Assembly (NCBI GenBank): GCA_964609975.1 | Contig: CAZSTR010000037.1 | Coordinates: forward strand, 1-14,042 | Origin: UBA5905 sp964609975 | GTDB lineage: Bacteria > Bacillota > Clostridia > Oscillospirales > Acutalibacteraceae | Direction of reading: 5' to 3' | DNA length: 14,042 bases | In this document: piece after piece, positions 7,291 through 13,121 of the stretch | Numbering within the stretch: position 1 is the stretch's first letter | Layout: each line of letters opens with the position of its first letter | Made by a program: the position numbers and the translations under genes | The notes under the pieces: generated by a model | The model's database searches: none | What the model saw: the letters and a program-made list of their open reading frames with translations, nothing else | Told to the model about the DNA's origin: nothing

Positions 7291-8136
7291 ATGAGCAAGG
7301 AATTGCGACGCTGGTTTCCGCTGTTCGTTCTGCCGACGCTGACAGCTTTTTGTCTGGCCTTTCTCATCCCCTTCATTCTGGGGCTCGGCCTTTCCTTCAC
7401 GAAATTCACTGCCGTCACCGACGCCCGCTTTGTGGGGCTGGATAACTATATGCGCGCTTTCACCGACGACGGCGAATTTCTCCACTCCCTCGGCTTCACC
7501 GCGCTGTTCGCCGGGGTGGCGATTGTCACCGTCAACGCCCTCGCCTTTGGGCTGGCGCTGTTGCTCGCCGGAAGCCGCCGGGGCACCCATTTCTTTCGCT
7601 CGGTGTTTTTCATGCCGAATCTCATCGGCGGAATCGTTCTCGGCTATATCTGGAATTTGCTCATCAACGGAGTTTTGCGCTTTTGGGGTGTGGATATCAC
7701 CTTCGCCGCCGAATATGGCTTTTGGGGGCTGGTGTTGCTCACCAACTGGCAGCTGGCCGGGTATATGATGGTGATTTATATCGCCGGTCTGCAAAATGTT
7801 CCACAGGAGCTTTTGGAGGCGGCGGCCATCGACGGCGCTTCGCCGGGGGCAATTTTGCGGCGGGTGAAGCTGCCGCTGGTGATGCCGAGCATCACCATTT
7901 GTACCTTTCTCACCCTCACCAACACCTTCAAAATGTTCGACCAAAACCTGGCTCTAACCGCCGGCGCGCCGGAACGGCAAACCCAACTTCTGGCGCTGAA
8001 CATTTATCAAACCTTCTATGGCCGCACCGGCTGGCAGGGAGTCGGCCAGGCCAAGGCCGTGCTGTTTTTCCTGCTGGTGGGGGCACTGGCAATGCTGCAG
8101 CTTTGGCTGACTCGCCGACGGGAGGTAGACACATGA
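7291..8136 (+). CDS. Sugar ABC transporter permease, MalF/UgpA-like
   Basis: First of two inner-membrane channel subunits of the CUT1 importer, 281 residues with about six membrane segments; it lacks the extra N-terminal segments of E. coli MalF. The N-terminus (FVLPTLTAFCLAFLIPFILG) and the GLDNYMRAF segment are typical. The ATPase-contacting EAA loop reads ELLEAAAIDGASPGAILRRV (about residues 174-193). GCAGGAG lies eight bases before the ATG, and the gene starts 18 bases after the lipoprotein stop. Its own stop overlaps the start of the next permease as ATGA, the usual arrangement for a heterodimeric pair. No ATPase gene is present in the operon, so energy must come from an ATPase encoded elsewhere, as with MsmX in other Bacillota (family knowledge, not seen here). 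Confidence 0.94.
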   Translation: MSKELRRWFPLFVLPTLTAFCLAFLIPFILGLGLSFTKFTAVTDARFVGLDNYMRAFTDDGEFLHSLGFTALFAGVAIVTVNALAFGLALLLAGSRRGTHFFRSVFFMPNLIGGIVLGYIWNLLINGVLRFWGVDITFAAEYGFWGLVLLTNWQLAGYMMVIYIAGLQNVPQELLEAAAIDGASPGAILRRVKLPLVMPSITICTFLTLTNTFKMFDQNLALTAGAPERQTQLLALNIYQTFYGRTGWQGVGQAKAVLFFLLVGALAMLQLWLTRRREVDT

Positions 8137-8972
8137 ACACAAAGCCGAAAGGGCCGTCTCGCTTGCGCATTCCTTTCCTCACCCTGCTGGCGGCGCTGTT
8201 TTTCGTTCCCATTTGGCTGGTGGTGCTAAACTCTTTCAAATCCCGCCTGTATATTTCCAAGGCGCCCTTTTTCTTCCCCCGACAGGACACCTTCGTCGGC
8301 TGGGAAAACTATCTTTCCGGATTGCGTTCCACCGGCTTTTTGCCCGCTCTCGGCCGATCGCTGTTCATTACCGTGGCTGGGGTGACGCTGATTGTGCTGT
8401 GCACCTCCATGACCGCCTGGTATCTGGCGCGGGTGCGCACCCGCTGGACAAAGCTGTTGTATCTGCTGTTTGTGTTCAGCATGATCGTGCCCTTTCAAAT
8501 GGTGATGTTCACCCTCACCTATACCGTAGGACGGGTCGGACTGAACAATGTGGTGGGAATTGTCCCGGTATATCTGGGCTTCGGGGCAGGGCTGGCGGTG
8601 TTCATGATGACCGGCTTCATGCGCGGCGTGCCTATCGAGCTGGAGGAGGCCGCCACCATCGACGGCTGTGGCCCGCTCCAGTGCTTTTTTCGCGTAGTTT
8701 TCCCGGTTTTGCGCCCAACGGCCGTCACCGTGGCCGTGCTTAACGCCATGTGGATTTGGAACGATTATCTGTTGCCTTATCTTGTGCTAGGCACGGGGCA
8801 GAAAACCGTCCCCGTCGCCATCCAGCTGTCCATGCAGGGCGCTTATGGCTCCACCGACTTGGGTGGGCTGATGGCGATGCTGGTGGTAGCCATGATTCCC
8901 ATCGTTCTCTTTTTCCTGTTTTGCCAACGGTATATCGTGGAAGGCGTCATCGCCGGCGCCGTGAAAGGATGA
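8133..8972 (+). CDS. Sugar ABC transporter permease, MalG/UgpE-like
   Basis: Second channel subunit of the CUT1 importer, 279 residues. The N-terminal pattern is the one expected for MalG-type proteins: a membrane segment ending in PIWLVVLNSFKS, then a loop with FVGWENYLSGL. The EAA loop is ELEEAATIDGCGPLQCFFRV (about residues 170-189), followed by VFPVLRPT. The C-terminus (QRYIVEGVIAGAVKG) is the conserved MalG-family ending. The ATG at 8133 overlaps the upstream stop by four bases and has GGAGGT at 8121-8126. Translational coupling with the partner permease is very likely. The phosphorylase gene begins four bases after this stop, so transport and phosphorolysis are co-expressed. Confidence 0.94.
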   Translation: MNTKPKGPSRLRIPFLTLLAALFFVPIWLVVLNSFKSRLYISKAPFFFPRQDTFVGWENYLSGLRSTGFLPALGRSLFITVAGVTLIVLCTSMTAWYLARVRTRWTKLLYLLFVFSMIVPFQMVMFTLTYTVGRVGLNNVVGIVPVYLGFGAGLAVFMMTGFMRGVPIELEEAATIDGCGPLQCFFRVVFPVLRPTAVTVAVLNAMWIWNDYLLPYLVLGTGQKTVPVAIQLSMQGAYGSTDLGGLMAMLVVAMIPIVLFFLFCQRYIVEGVIAGAVKG

Positions 8973-8976
8973 AAAA

Positions 8977-11358
8977 ATGAGCTGCATGAAGGAACGCTTA
9001 CAGGCCGCTGTGACCGCGGCCATCGACGCTCTCGGTCGGTGGCCGACACCTCCCTCCGCCGCCCGACTTCAAGACGCCATCGCAACCGCCGTGATGGAAC
9101 AAATCGAGCCGCTGTGGGCCTGCTCCCAGCAGGCCCACGCCGCCGGCCGTCGGGCTTATTATCTGTCCGCTGAATATCTCGTCGGCCGCCTTATTGGAAA
9201 CAACCTGCTCTGCCTTGGGCTGGCGGACTCCACGCGCCGGGCGCTGGAGACCACCGGGCTATCCCCGGAGGCGCTGGAGGAGGTGGAGGATGCGGCGCTG
9301 GGGAACGGCGGACTCGGTCGACTGGCTGCCTGTTTTCTGGATAGCTCCGCCACGGCCGGTCTGCCGCTGGATGGCTATGGACTTCGCTACCGCTATGGTC
9401 TTTTCCGTCAAAGCTTCGAAAAGGGCTTTCAGCGGGAAAGCCCGGATGACTGGAGCCGGGAGGGCGACCCCTGGTCTGTGCGCCGGGCGGAGGAGGCGGT
9501 GACGGTGCGGCTGGGAAACGACCGGGTGCTGGCGGTGCCCTATGATATGCCGATTTTGGGCTATGACGCCCGTCATATATCCACTCTGCGGCTGTGGCAG
9601 GGCGAGCCGGAGCCCCCCTTCGACTTCGCCGCCTTCAGCCGGGAGAACCACGCCGAGGCGCTGGCCGCCAAAAACCGGGCCGAAAATCTCTCCCGCGTGC
9701 TGTATCCCGGCGATTCCGGCCACGCCGGAAAGGTGCTCCGCCTGAGCCAGCAATACTTTCTCGCCTCCGCTTCGTTGCAGGATGCGCTTCGCCGCTTCGA
9801 AAAACAGCATGGCCGTCGATGGAAACGGCTGGCGGAAAGCACGGTTTTTCAGCTCAACGACACCCATCCGGTGATTGCCATCCCGGAGCTGATGGATTTG
9901 CTTTTGAAGCGCGGGGCAACGCTTGCACAAGCGGAAAGCATCGCCCGCCGTTGCTTCTGCTACACCAACCATACGGTCATGCCGGAGGCGCTGGAGGTAT
10001 GGGAGCTATCGGTGGTGGAGGAGGTTTGTCCCCATTTGGTTCCCCTGCTGAAAACGCTGGCAAAAGCACAAATCGCCGCACTGAAGGCCGCCGGCGTAGC
10101 GGAAAGCCGTTGGCCGCGGCTGTTGTTTTTGCAGGAGAGGCGTTTGCACATGGCCTATCTCGCCGCCTGGTTTTCATATAAAATCAACGGCGTTGCGCCT
10201 CTGCATACGGAGCTTCTGCGACAACAGGTGCTGACCGAGTTTCACTCCCTCACCCCGGAAAAGCTCCTCTGCGTCACCAACGGCATCACCCAACGGCGAT
10301 GGCTGGCGCTGTGCAATCCCGGTCTTTCCCGCCTGCTCACGGAAAAGCTCGGCTCCGACCGCTGGCTCACACAACTGGATGCGCTGGAAAAGCTGAAGCC
10401 GCTGGAGGGAGACCGGGAAACGCTGGAGGAATTTTTAGCGGTGAAGCAGCAATGCAAAAGCCGGCTGGCCGCCCATCTTTTGCGACAGGAGGGGCTGGCC
10501 GTCAACCCGGAGGCGCTTTTCGATGTGCAAATCAAGCGCCTGCATGAATACAAGCGCCAGCTGTTGAACGCCCTGTGCATTCTGGAGCTGTATTTCCGTC
10601 TGCGGGAAGGCTCGCTGATCGATTTTCATCCCACGGTTTTCCTTTTCGGCGCCAAAGCGGCGCCGGGCTATACCCGCGCCAAGGCCATCATCAAGCTCAT
10701 TCATGAAATCGGTGCGCTGATTCGCCGGGACGAGGCGGTTTCATCCGTTTTGCAGGTGGTGTTTGTCACCGACTACTCGGTGTCCTATGCCGAAAAAATC
10801 ATCCCGGCGGCAGATGTGTCTGTCCAAATTTCCACCGCCGGCACCGAAGCCAGCGGCACCGGCAACATGAAGCTGATGCTCAACGGGGCGGTGACCCTCG
10901 GAACCTATGACGGAGCAAACATCGAAATCGCCAAGGCTATCGGCGAGGATGCCTGCTGTATTTTCGGCGCCCGCGTGGAAGGGCTTCGAAAAATTGAGGG
11001 CGTATACACGCCGAAAAAGCTGTATGCGAAAAATCCATCCCTGCGCCGCTGTCTGGATGCCATCACCGACGGCACGCTGGACGACGGAGAAACCGGCTGG
11101 TTTCGTGAACTGGCCGACGCTTTACTAATCGGGACGGACGGACAGCGGCCGGATCCTTATTATGTGCTGTTGGATTTCGACGAATTCCTGCAGGCGCGTC
11201 TGCGGCTCAACCGGGAATTTTCGCAAAACCGGCTTTCCTTCGCCGCGAAGCAGTGGCGGGGAATTTGCTCCGCGGGCTATTTTTCCTCCGACCGAGCCGT
11301 GGCGGAATACGCCAAGAAAATCTGGCGGCTTCCACCACCAAAGGCATCCGCTCAATAG
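8977..11358 (+). CDS. glgP: Glycogen/maltodextrin phosphorylase (GT35)
   Basis: Cuts alpha-1,4-glucan chains with phosphate to release glucose-1-phosphate in the cytoplasm, using pyridoxal phosphate. 793 residues, slightly short of the usual 800-840. Conserved landmarks in order: SAEYLVGRLIGNNLL, LGNGGLGRLAACFLDS, GYGLRYRYGLFRQ, FQLNDTHPVIAIPELM, CYTNHTVMPEALE, VTNGITQRRWL, VQIKRLHEYKRQLLN, FLFGAKAAPGY, and the cofactor site EASGTGNMKLMLNGA with the cofactor lysine at residue 632. The end YFSSDRAVAEYAKKIW is the family's normal terminus, so the enzyme looks complete. AAAGGA overlaps the upstream stop and sits seven bases before the ATG at 8977; a Met three codons later is a weaker choice. Co-transcription with a sugar importer favours imported maltodextrins as substrate over stored glycogen, and no glycogen-synthesis genes are adjacent. 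The choice between glgP and malP as a name is uncertain. Confidence 0.95.
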   Translation: MSCMKERLQAAVTAAIDALGRWPTPPSAARLQDAIATAVMEQIEPLWACSQQAHAAGRRAYYLSAEYLVGRLIGNNLLCLGLADSTRRALETTGLSPEALEEVEDAALGNGGLGRLAACFLDSSATAGLPLDGYGLRYRYGLFRQSFEKGFQRESPDDWSREGDPWSVRRAEEAVTVRLGNDRVLAVPYDMPILGYDARHISTLRLWQGEPEPPFDFAAFSRENHAEALAAKNRAENLSRVLYPGDSGHAGKVLRLSQQYFLASASLQDALRRFEKQHGRRWKRLAESTVFQLNDTHPVIAIPELMDLLLKRGATLAQAESIARRCFCYTNHTVMPEALEVWELSVVEEVCPHLVPLLKTLAKAQIAALKAAGVAESRWPRLLFLQERRLHMAYLAAWFSYKINGVAPLHTELLRQQVLTEFHSLTPEKLLCVTNGITQRRWLALCNPGLSRLLTEKLGSDRWLTQLDALEKLKPLEGDRETLEEFLAVKQQCKSRLAAHLLRQEGLAVNPEALFDVQIKRLHEYKRQLLNALCILELYFRLREGSLIDFHPTVFLFGAKAAPGYTRAKAIIKLIHEIGALIRRDEAVSSVLQVVFVTDYSVSYAEKIIPAADVSVQISTAGTEASGTGNMKLMLNGAVTLGTYDGANIEIAKAIGEDACCIFGARVEGLRKIEGVYTPKKLYAKNPSLRRCLDAITDGTLDDGETGWFRELADALLIGTDGQRPDPYYVLLDFDEFLQARLRLNREFSQNRLSFAAKQWRGICSAGYFSSDRAVAEYAKKIWRLPPPKASAQ

Positions 11359-11373
11359 CTTCCCCGCTTCACC

Positions 11374-11420
11374 GCGGCACAGACACCTCTTCATCGAGGG
11401 GATTCGCCTGTGCCGCTTTT
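11374..11420 (+). terminator. Terminator of the sugar/phosphorylase operon
   Basis: A 9-bp stem GCGGCACAG (11374-11382) pairs with CTGTGCCGC (11408-11416) and is followed by TTTTCGGTTTG. The 25-base loop contains its own small hairpin (CCTC/GAGG at 11386-11399). It lies 15 bases after the phosphorylase stop. The branched shape and short T-run make it less than textbook, but its position fits. Confidence 0.6.
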
Positions 11421-11423
11421 CGG

Positions 11424-11445
11424 TTTGTCGGCAAAATCCGACAAA
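11424..11445. repeat. Inverted repeat just upstream of the ispDF promoter
   Basis: TTTGTCGG (11424-11431) and CCGACAAA (11438-11445) form a perfect 8-bp dyad with a six-base centre. It lies directly after the operon terminator and ends four bases before the -35 of the ispDF promoter. It could be a second terminator arm or an operator; no T-run follows it, which favours a binding site. No regulator is implied by the neighbours. Confidence 0.4.
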
Positions 11446-11448
11446 CAG

Positions 11449-11477
11449 TTGCACTTTTCCGGGATTTATGCTACACT
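11449..11477 (+). promoter_or_regulatory. ispDF promoter (extended -10 type)
   Basis: TTGCAC at 11449-11454, 17-base spacer, then TACACT at 11472-11477 preceded by TG and one base (TGCTACACT), the extended -10 form that tolerates a weak -35. The predicted start is near 11484, only about 20 bases before the ATG, with AGGAGG just upstream. Spacing is ideal but the hexamers are each only partial matches. Confidence 0.55.
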
Positions 11478-11503
11478 ATCCGCGAGAAAAGGAGGCGGAA
11501 GCC

Positions 11504-12673
11504 ATGTCTTATACCGTAATGCTTGTGGCCGCGGCCGGAAGCTCCACCCGCATGGGGCGGGCGAAGCAGAAAATTCTGTTGGCGGGCGAGCCAACGCTGT
11601 TGCACACCCTGCGCGCGCTGGAGGCGGCCGAAGCCGTGGACGGCATCGTGCTGATTCTCCGGGCGGAGGATCGGGAGGATCTGACCGCCATGGCGCACCG
11701 CGCCGGGCTTCGAAAGCTGTTGGCCGTCGTGGAGGGCGGAAACAGCCGTCAGCAGTCGGTGCAAAACGGTCTCGCCGCCATTCCAGCCGAAGCAACCCTC
11801 GTCGGCATCCACGACGGCGCACGGCCGCTGGCTTCTCCCCAGTTGATAAACGCCGTCATTCGGGCGGCGAAGGAAAGCGGTGCGGCCGCCGCCGCCGTTC
11901 CCGTGCAGGACACCCTCAAGCGGAGCGATGAGAACGGCCGGGTGACCGGCACCGTGGATCGCACCGCCCTCTGGCGGGTGCAAACGCCCCAGGTGTTTCA
12001 GCGGGAAATATATGCCCGCGCTCTGCAACGGGCAAAGGCGGACAACCGGGACTATACCGACGACTGCCAGCTACTGGAGGCGGCGGGCTTTCCCGTGCGG
12101 TTGGTCACGGGCGAGGAAACAAACCTGAAGCTGACGACCCCGGCCGACGTTGGATTGGCCGAGGCCATTCTGCAACAGAGAAAGCGGGAGGAAGGGTATA
12201 TGCGAATCGGACATGGCTATGATGTGCACAAACTTGTGGAGGGGCGCTCGCTGATTCTCGGCGGCGTGACCGTCCCCTTCGAGATGGGGCTTCTCGGCCA
12301 TTCCGATGCCGATGTGCTGGCTCACGCTATCATGGACGCGCTTCTCGGCGCGGCCGGGCTGGGCGACATCGGCGCGCTGTTCCCGGACAACGACCCGGCC
12401 TTCGCCGGCGCAGACAGTCTGCGTCTGCTGGAGCAGGTCGCGGAACGGGTGCGCACTGCCGGCTTTGTCCCCGCGAACATCGACGCCACCGTTTTGGCGC
12501 AAAAGCCGAAGCTTCGCCCCTATATCGACGAAATGCGACGGCGGCTGGCGGCGGCCTGTGGCATAGCCGAAGACGCCGTTGGACTGAAAGCCACCACTGA
12601 GGAGGGGCTGGGCTTCACCGGCGCGCTGGAAGGAATCGCCGCCCATGCGGTTTGTCTGCTGATGCCACGATAA
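11504..12673 (+). CDS. ispDF: Bifunctional IspD-IspF: MEP cytidylyltransferase / MECDP synthase
   Basis: Fused enzyme for steps three and five of the MEP isoprenoid pathway: CTP-dependent formation of CDP-methylerythritol (IspD) and cyclisation to methylerythritol cyclodiphosphate (IspF). 389 residues. Residues 1-231 are a complete IspD: AAAGSSTRMG with Arg16 and Lys23, GGNSRQQSVQNGL, IHDGARP with Asp104 (Gly replaces the usual Ala after it), WRVQTPQVF, TDDCQLLEAAG, and NLKLTTPADV. Residues 233-389 are a complete 157-residue IspF: metal ligands Asp240, His242 and His274, HSDADV at 266-271, LGDIGALFPD, AQKPKLRPYI, and KATTEEGLGFTG. There is no linker beyond KREEGY. GGAGG at 11491-11495 lies eight bases before the ATG. 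Such fusions are established in some alpha- and epsilon-proteobacteria. Here the junction retains signals for separate ispF translation (see the entry at 12186). Confidence 0.95.
   Translation: MSYTVMLVAAAGSSTRMGRAKQKILLAGEPTLLHTLRALEAAEAVDGIVLILRAEDREDLTAMAHRAGLRKLLAVVEGGNSRQQSVQNGLAAIPAEATLVGIHDGARPLASPQLINAVIRAAKESGAAAAAVPVQDTLKRSDENGRVTGTVDRTALWRVQTPQVFQREIYARALQRAKADNRDYTDDCQLLEAAGFPVRLVTGEETNLKLTTPADVGLAEAILQQRKREEGYMRIGHGYDVHKLVEGRSLILGGVTVPFEMGLLGHSDADVLAHAIMDALLGAAGLGDIGALFPDNDPAFAGADSLRLLEQVAERVRTAGFVPANIDATVLAQKPKLRPYIDEMRRRLAAACGIAEDAVGLKATTEEGLGFTGALEGIAAHAVCLLMPR
12186..12202 (+). promoter_or_regulatory. Internal ribosome site and start codon for free IspF within ispDF
   Basis: Inside the fused reading frame GGGAGG (12186-12191) is followed, after eight bases, by ATG at 12200. 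That ATG is exactly the first codon of a normal-length IspF (MRIGHGYDVH). The codon directly before it is TAT (12197-12199); a change of its last base to A or G would create a stop abutting the ATG. The layout is that of two tandem genes joined by one lost stop. Free IspF may still be made from this site alongside the fusion. Confidence 0.65.
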
Positions 12674-12680
12674 TTGCATA

Positions 12681-12698
12681 GCGCCGAAAATGCGGCGC
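12681..12698 (+). repeat. GC-rich hairpin downstream of ispDF
   Basis: GCGCCG/CGGCGC stem with a six-base loop, 8 bases after the ispDF stop and 20 bases before the main terminator. No T-run follows, so it probably protects the 3' end of the message or assists termination. Confidence 0.4.
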
Positions 12699-12717
12699 AT
12701 TCCCCCTTTTGATGCGC

Positions 12718-12754
12718 GAATGGCAAGCACAAAAGTGCTTGCCATTCTTTTTTT
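12718..12754 (+). terminator. Strong rho-independent terminator of ispDF
   Basis: Perfect 13-bp stem GAATGGCAAGCAC (12718-12730), AAAA loop, matching arm at 12735-12747, then seven T residues (12748-12754). This is a textbook intrinsic terminator on the plus strand. On the minus strand the stem is not followed by T residues, so it works in one direction only. Confidence 0.95.
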
Positions 12755-12805
12755 GCGCCCATATCCCGAAAGCCGCCCGTCGAGACGCCACAAATCCATC
12801 TATAC

Positions 12806-12898
12806 AAAAACAGGGCAGGTGTGAAACAACCCGTTCACACCTGCCCCTTTATCTCCCGGCATTTCGCAGAGTTCATCACTCAACGAATACCTTCTGTT
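12806..12898 (-). ncRNA. Candidate structured small RNA with own promoter and terminator
   Basis: No convincing reading frame lies here, but the minus strand shows a full transcription unit of about 93 bases. The 5' part folds into one hairpin: GGTATTCG (12891-12884) pairs with CGAAATGCC (12866-12858, one bulged A), and the inner stem GAGT/ACTC (12881-12878 / 12872-12869) closes a GATGA loop. One pair is G-U when read on the minus strand and would be an A-C clash on the plus strand, which favours minus-strand transcription. The 3' part is a perfect 13-bp hairpin (12813-12825 / 12834-12846) followed by TGTTTTTGT, a good terminator. If transcription starts a few bases earlier, TCTCC (12903-12899) could also pair with GGGAGA (12857-12852). 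I could not match it to SRP RNA, 6S RNA or a riboswitch class. Function unknown. Confidence 0.45.
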
Positions 12899-12903
12899 GG
12901 AGA

Positions 12904-12932
12904 ATTTTAGCATAAAACGAGCAAAAGCGCAA
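12904..12932 (-). promoter_or_regulatory. Promoter of the candidate small RNA
   Basis: On the minus strand TTGCGC (12932-12927), 17-base spacer, then TAAAAT (12909-12904) preceded by TGC, giving an extended -10. The -35 is only half consensus. The start would fall near 12898, directly before the hairpin-forming sequence. Confidence 0.45.
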
Positions 12933-12980
12933 TATGTAGGCGCAAATTTTTCGCGTTTTTTTGAAACTGTTCAATTTTCA

Positions 12981-13008
12981 CTGACAAACAAACTGCGTTT
13001 TGTAAAAT
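12981..13008 (+). promoter_or_regulatory. Promoter of the integrase gene
   Basis: CTGACA at 12981-12986, 16-base spacer, TAAAAT at 13003-13008; each hexamer has one mismatch to consensus. The start would be near 13015, leaving a leader of about 107 bases. That leader contains a tandem GCAGTC repeat (13032 and 13044) and a 5-bp hairpin GGCTC/GAGCC (13079-13094) shortly before the ribosome site, either of which could modulate expression. Confidence 0.55.
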
Positions 13009-13121
13009 TTATACAGCTTTTTTCTTTTTCCGCAGTCAAAATAGCAGTCGTTTTCGGCTGTTACAATATCAATACACAGGCTCCAAGCCGAGCCGGAAAC
13101 AAACATAAGGAGGAAAACAAA

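Larger units (their letters stand above)
12755..13121. other. Intergenic region between ispDF and the integrase
   Basis: This gap of 367 bases has no protein gene I can support: open frames here cross terminators or lack ribosome sites. It contains the candidate minus-strand small RNA with its promoter and, divergently, the integrase promoter. The remaining stretch 12755-12805 shows nothing recognisable. The part from about 12900 to 13080 is markedly AT-rich compared with the coding regions. Confidence 0.7.

Noticed and set aside
5875..7944. Minus-strand open frame of 689 codons across the lipoprotein and first permease
   Set aside because: Remarkably long, but it lies opposite two well-supported genes in the frame where GC-rich codons avoid stops. 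Its product is His/Gly/Gln-rich and it has no convincing start site.
12806..12898. Assignment of the candidate small RNA to SRP RNA, 6S RNA or a named riboswitch
   Set aside because: The SRP GGAAG-type core, the long open-helix form of 6S RNA, and riboswitch signatures I know are all absent.
12709..12915. Plus-strand frame of 68 codons after ispDF
   Set aside because: It runs through the strong ispDF terminator and the small-RNA hairpin and lacks a ribosome site.
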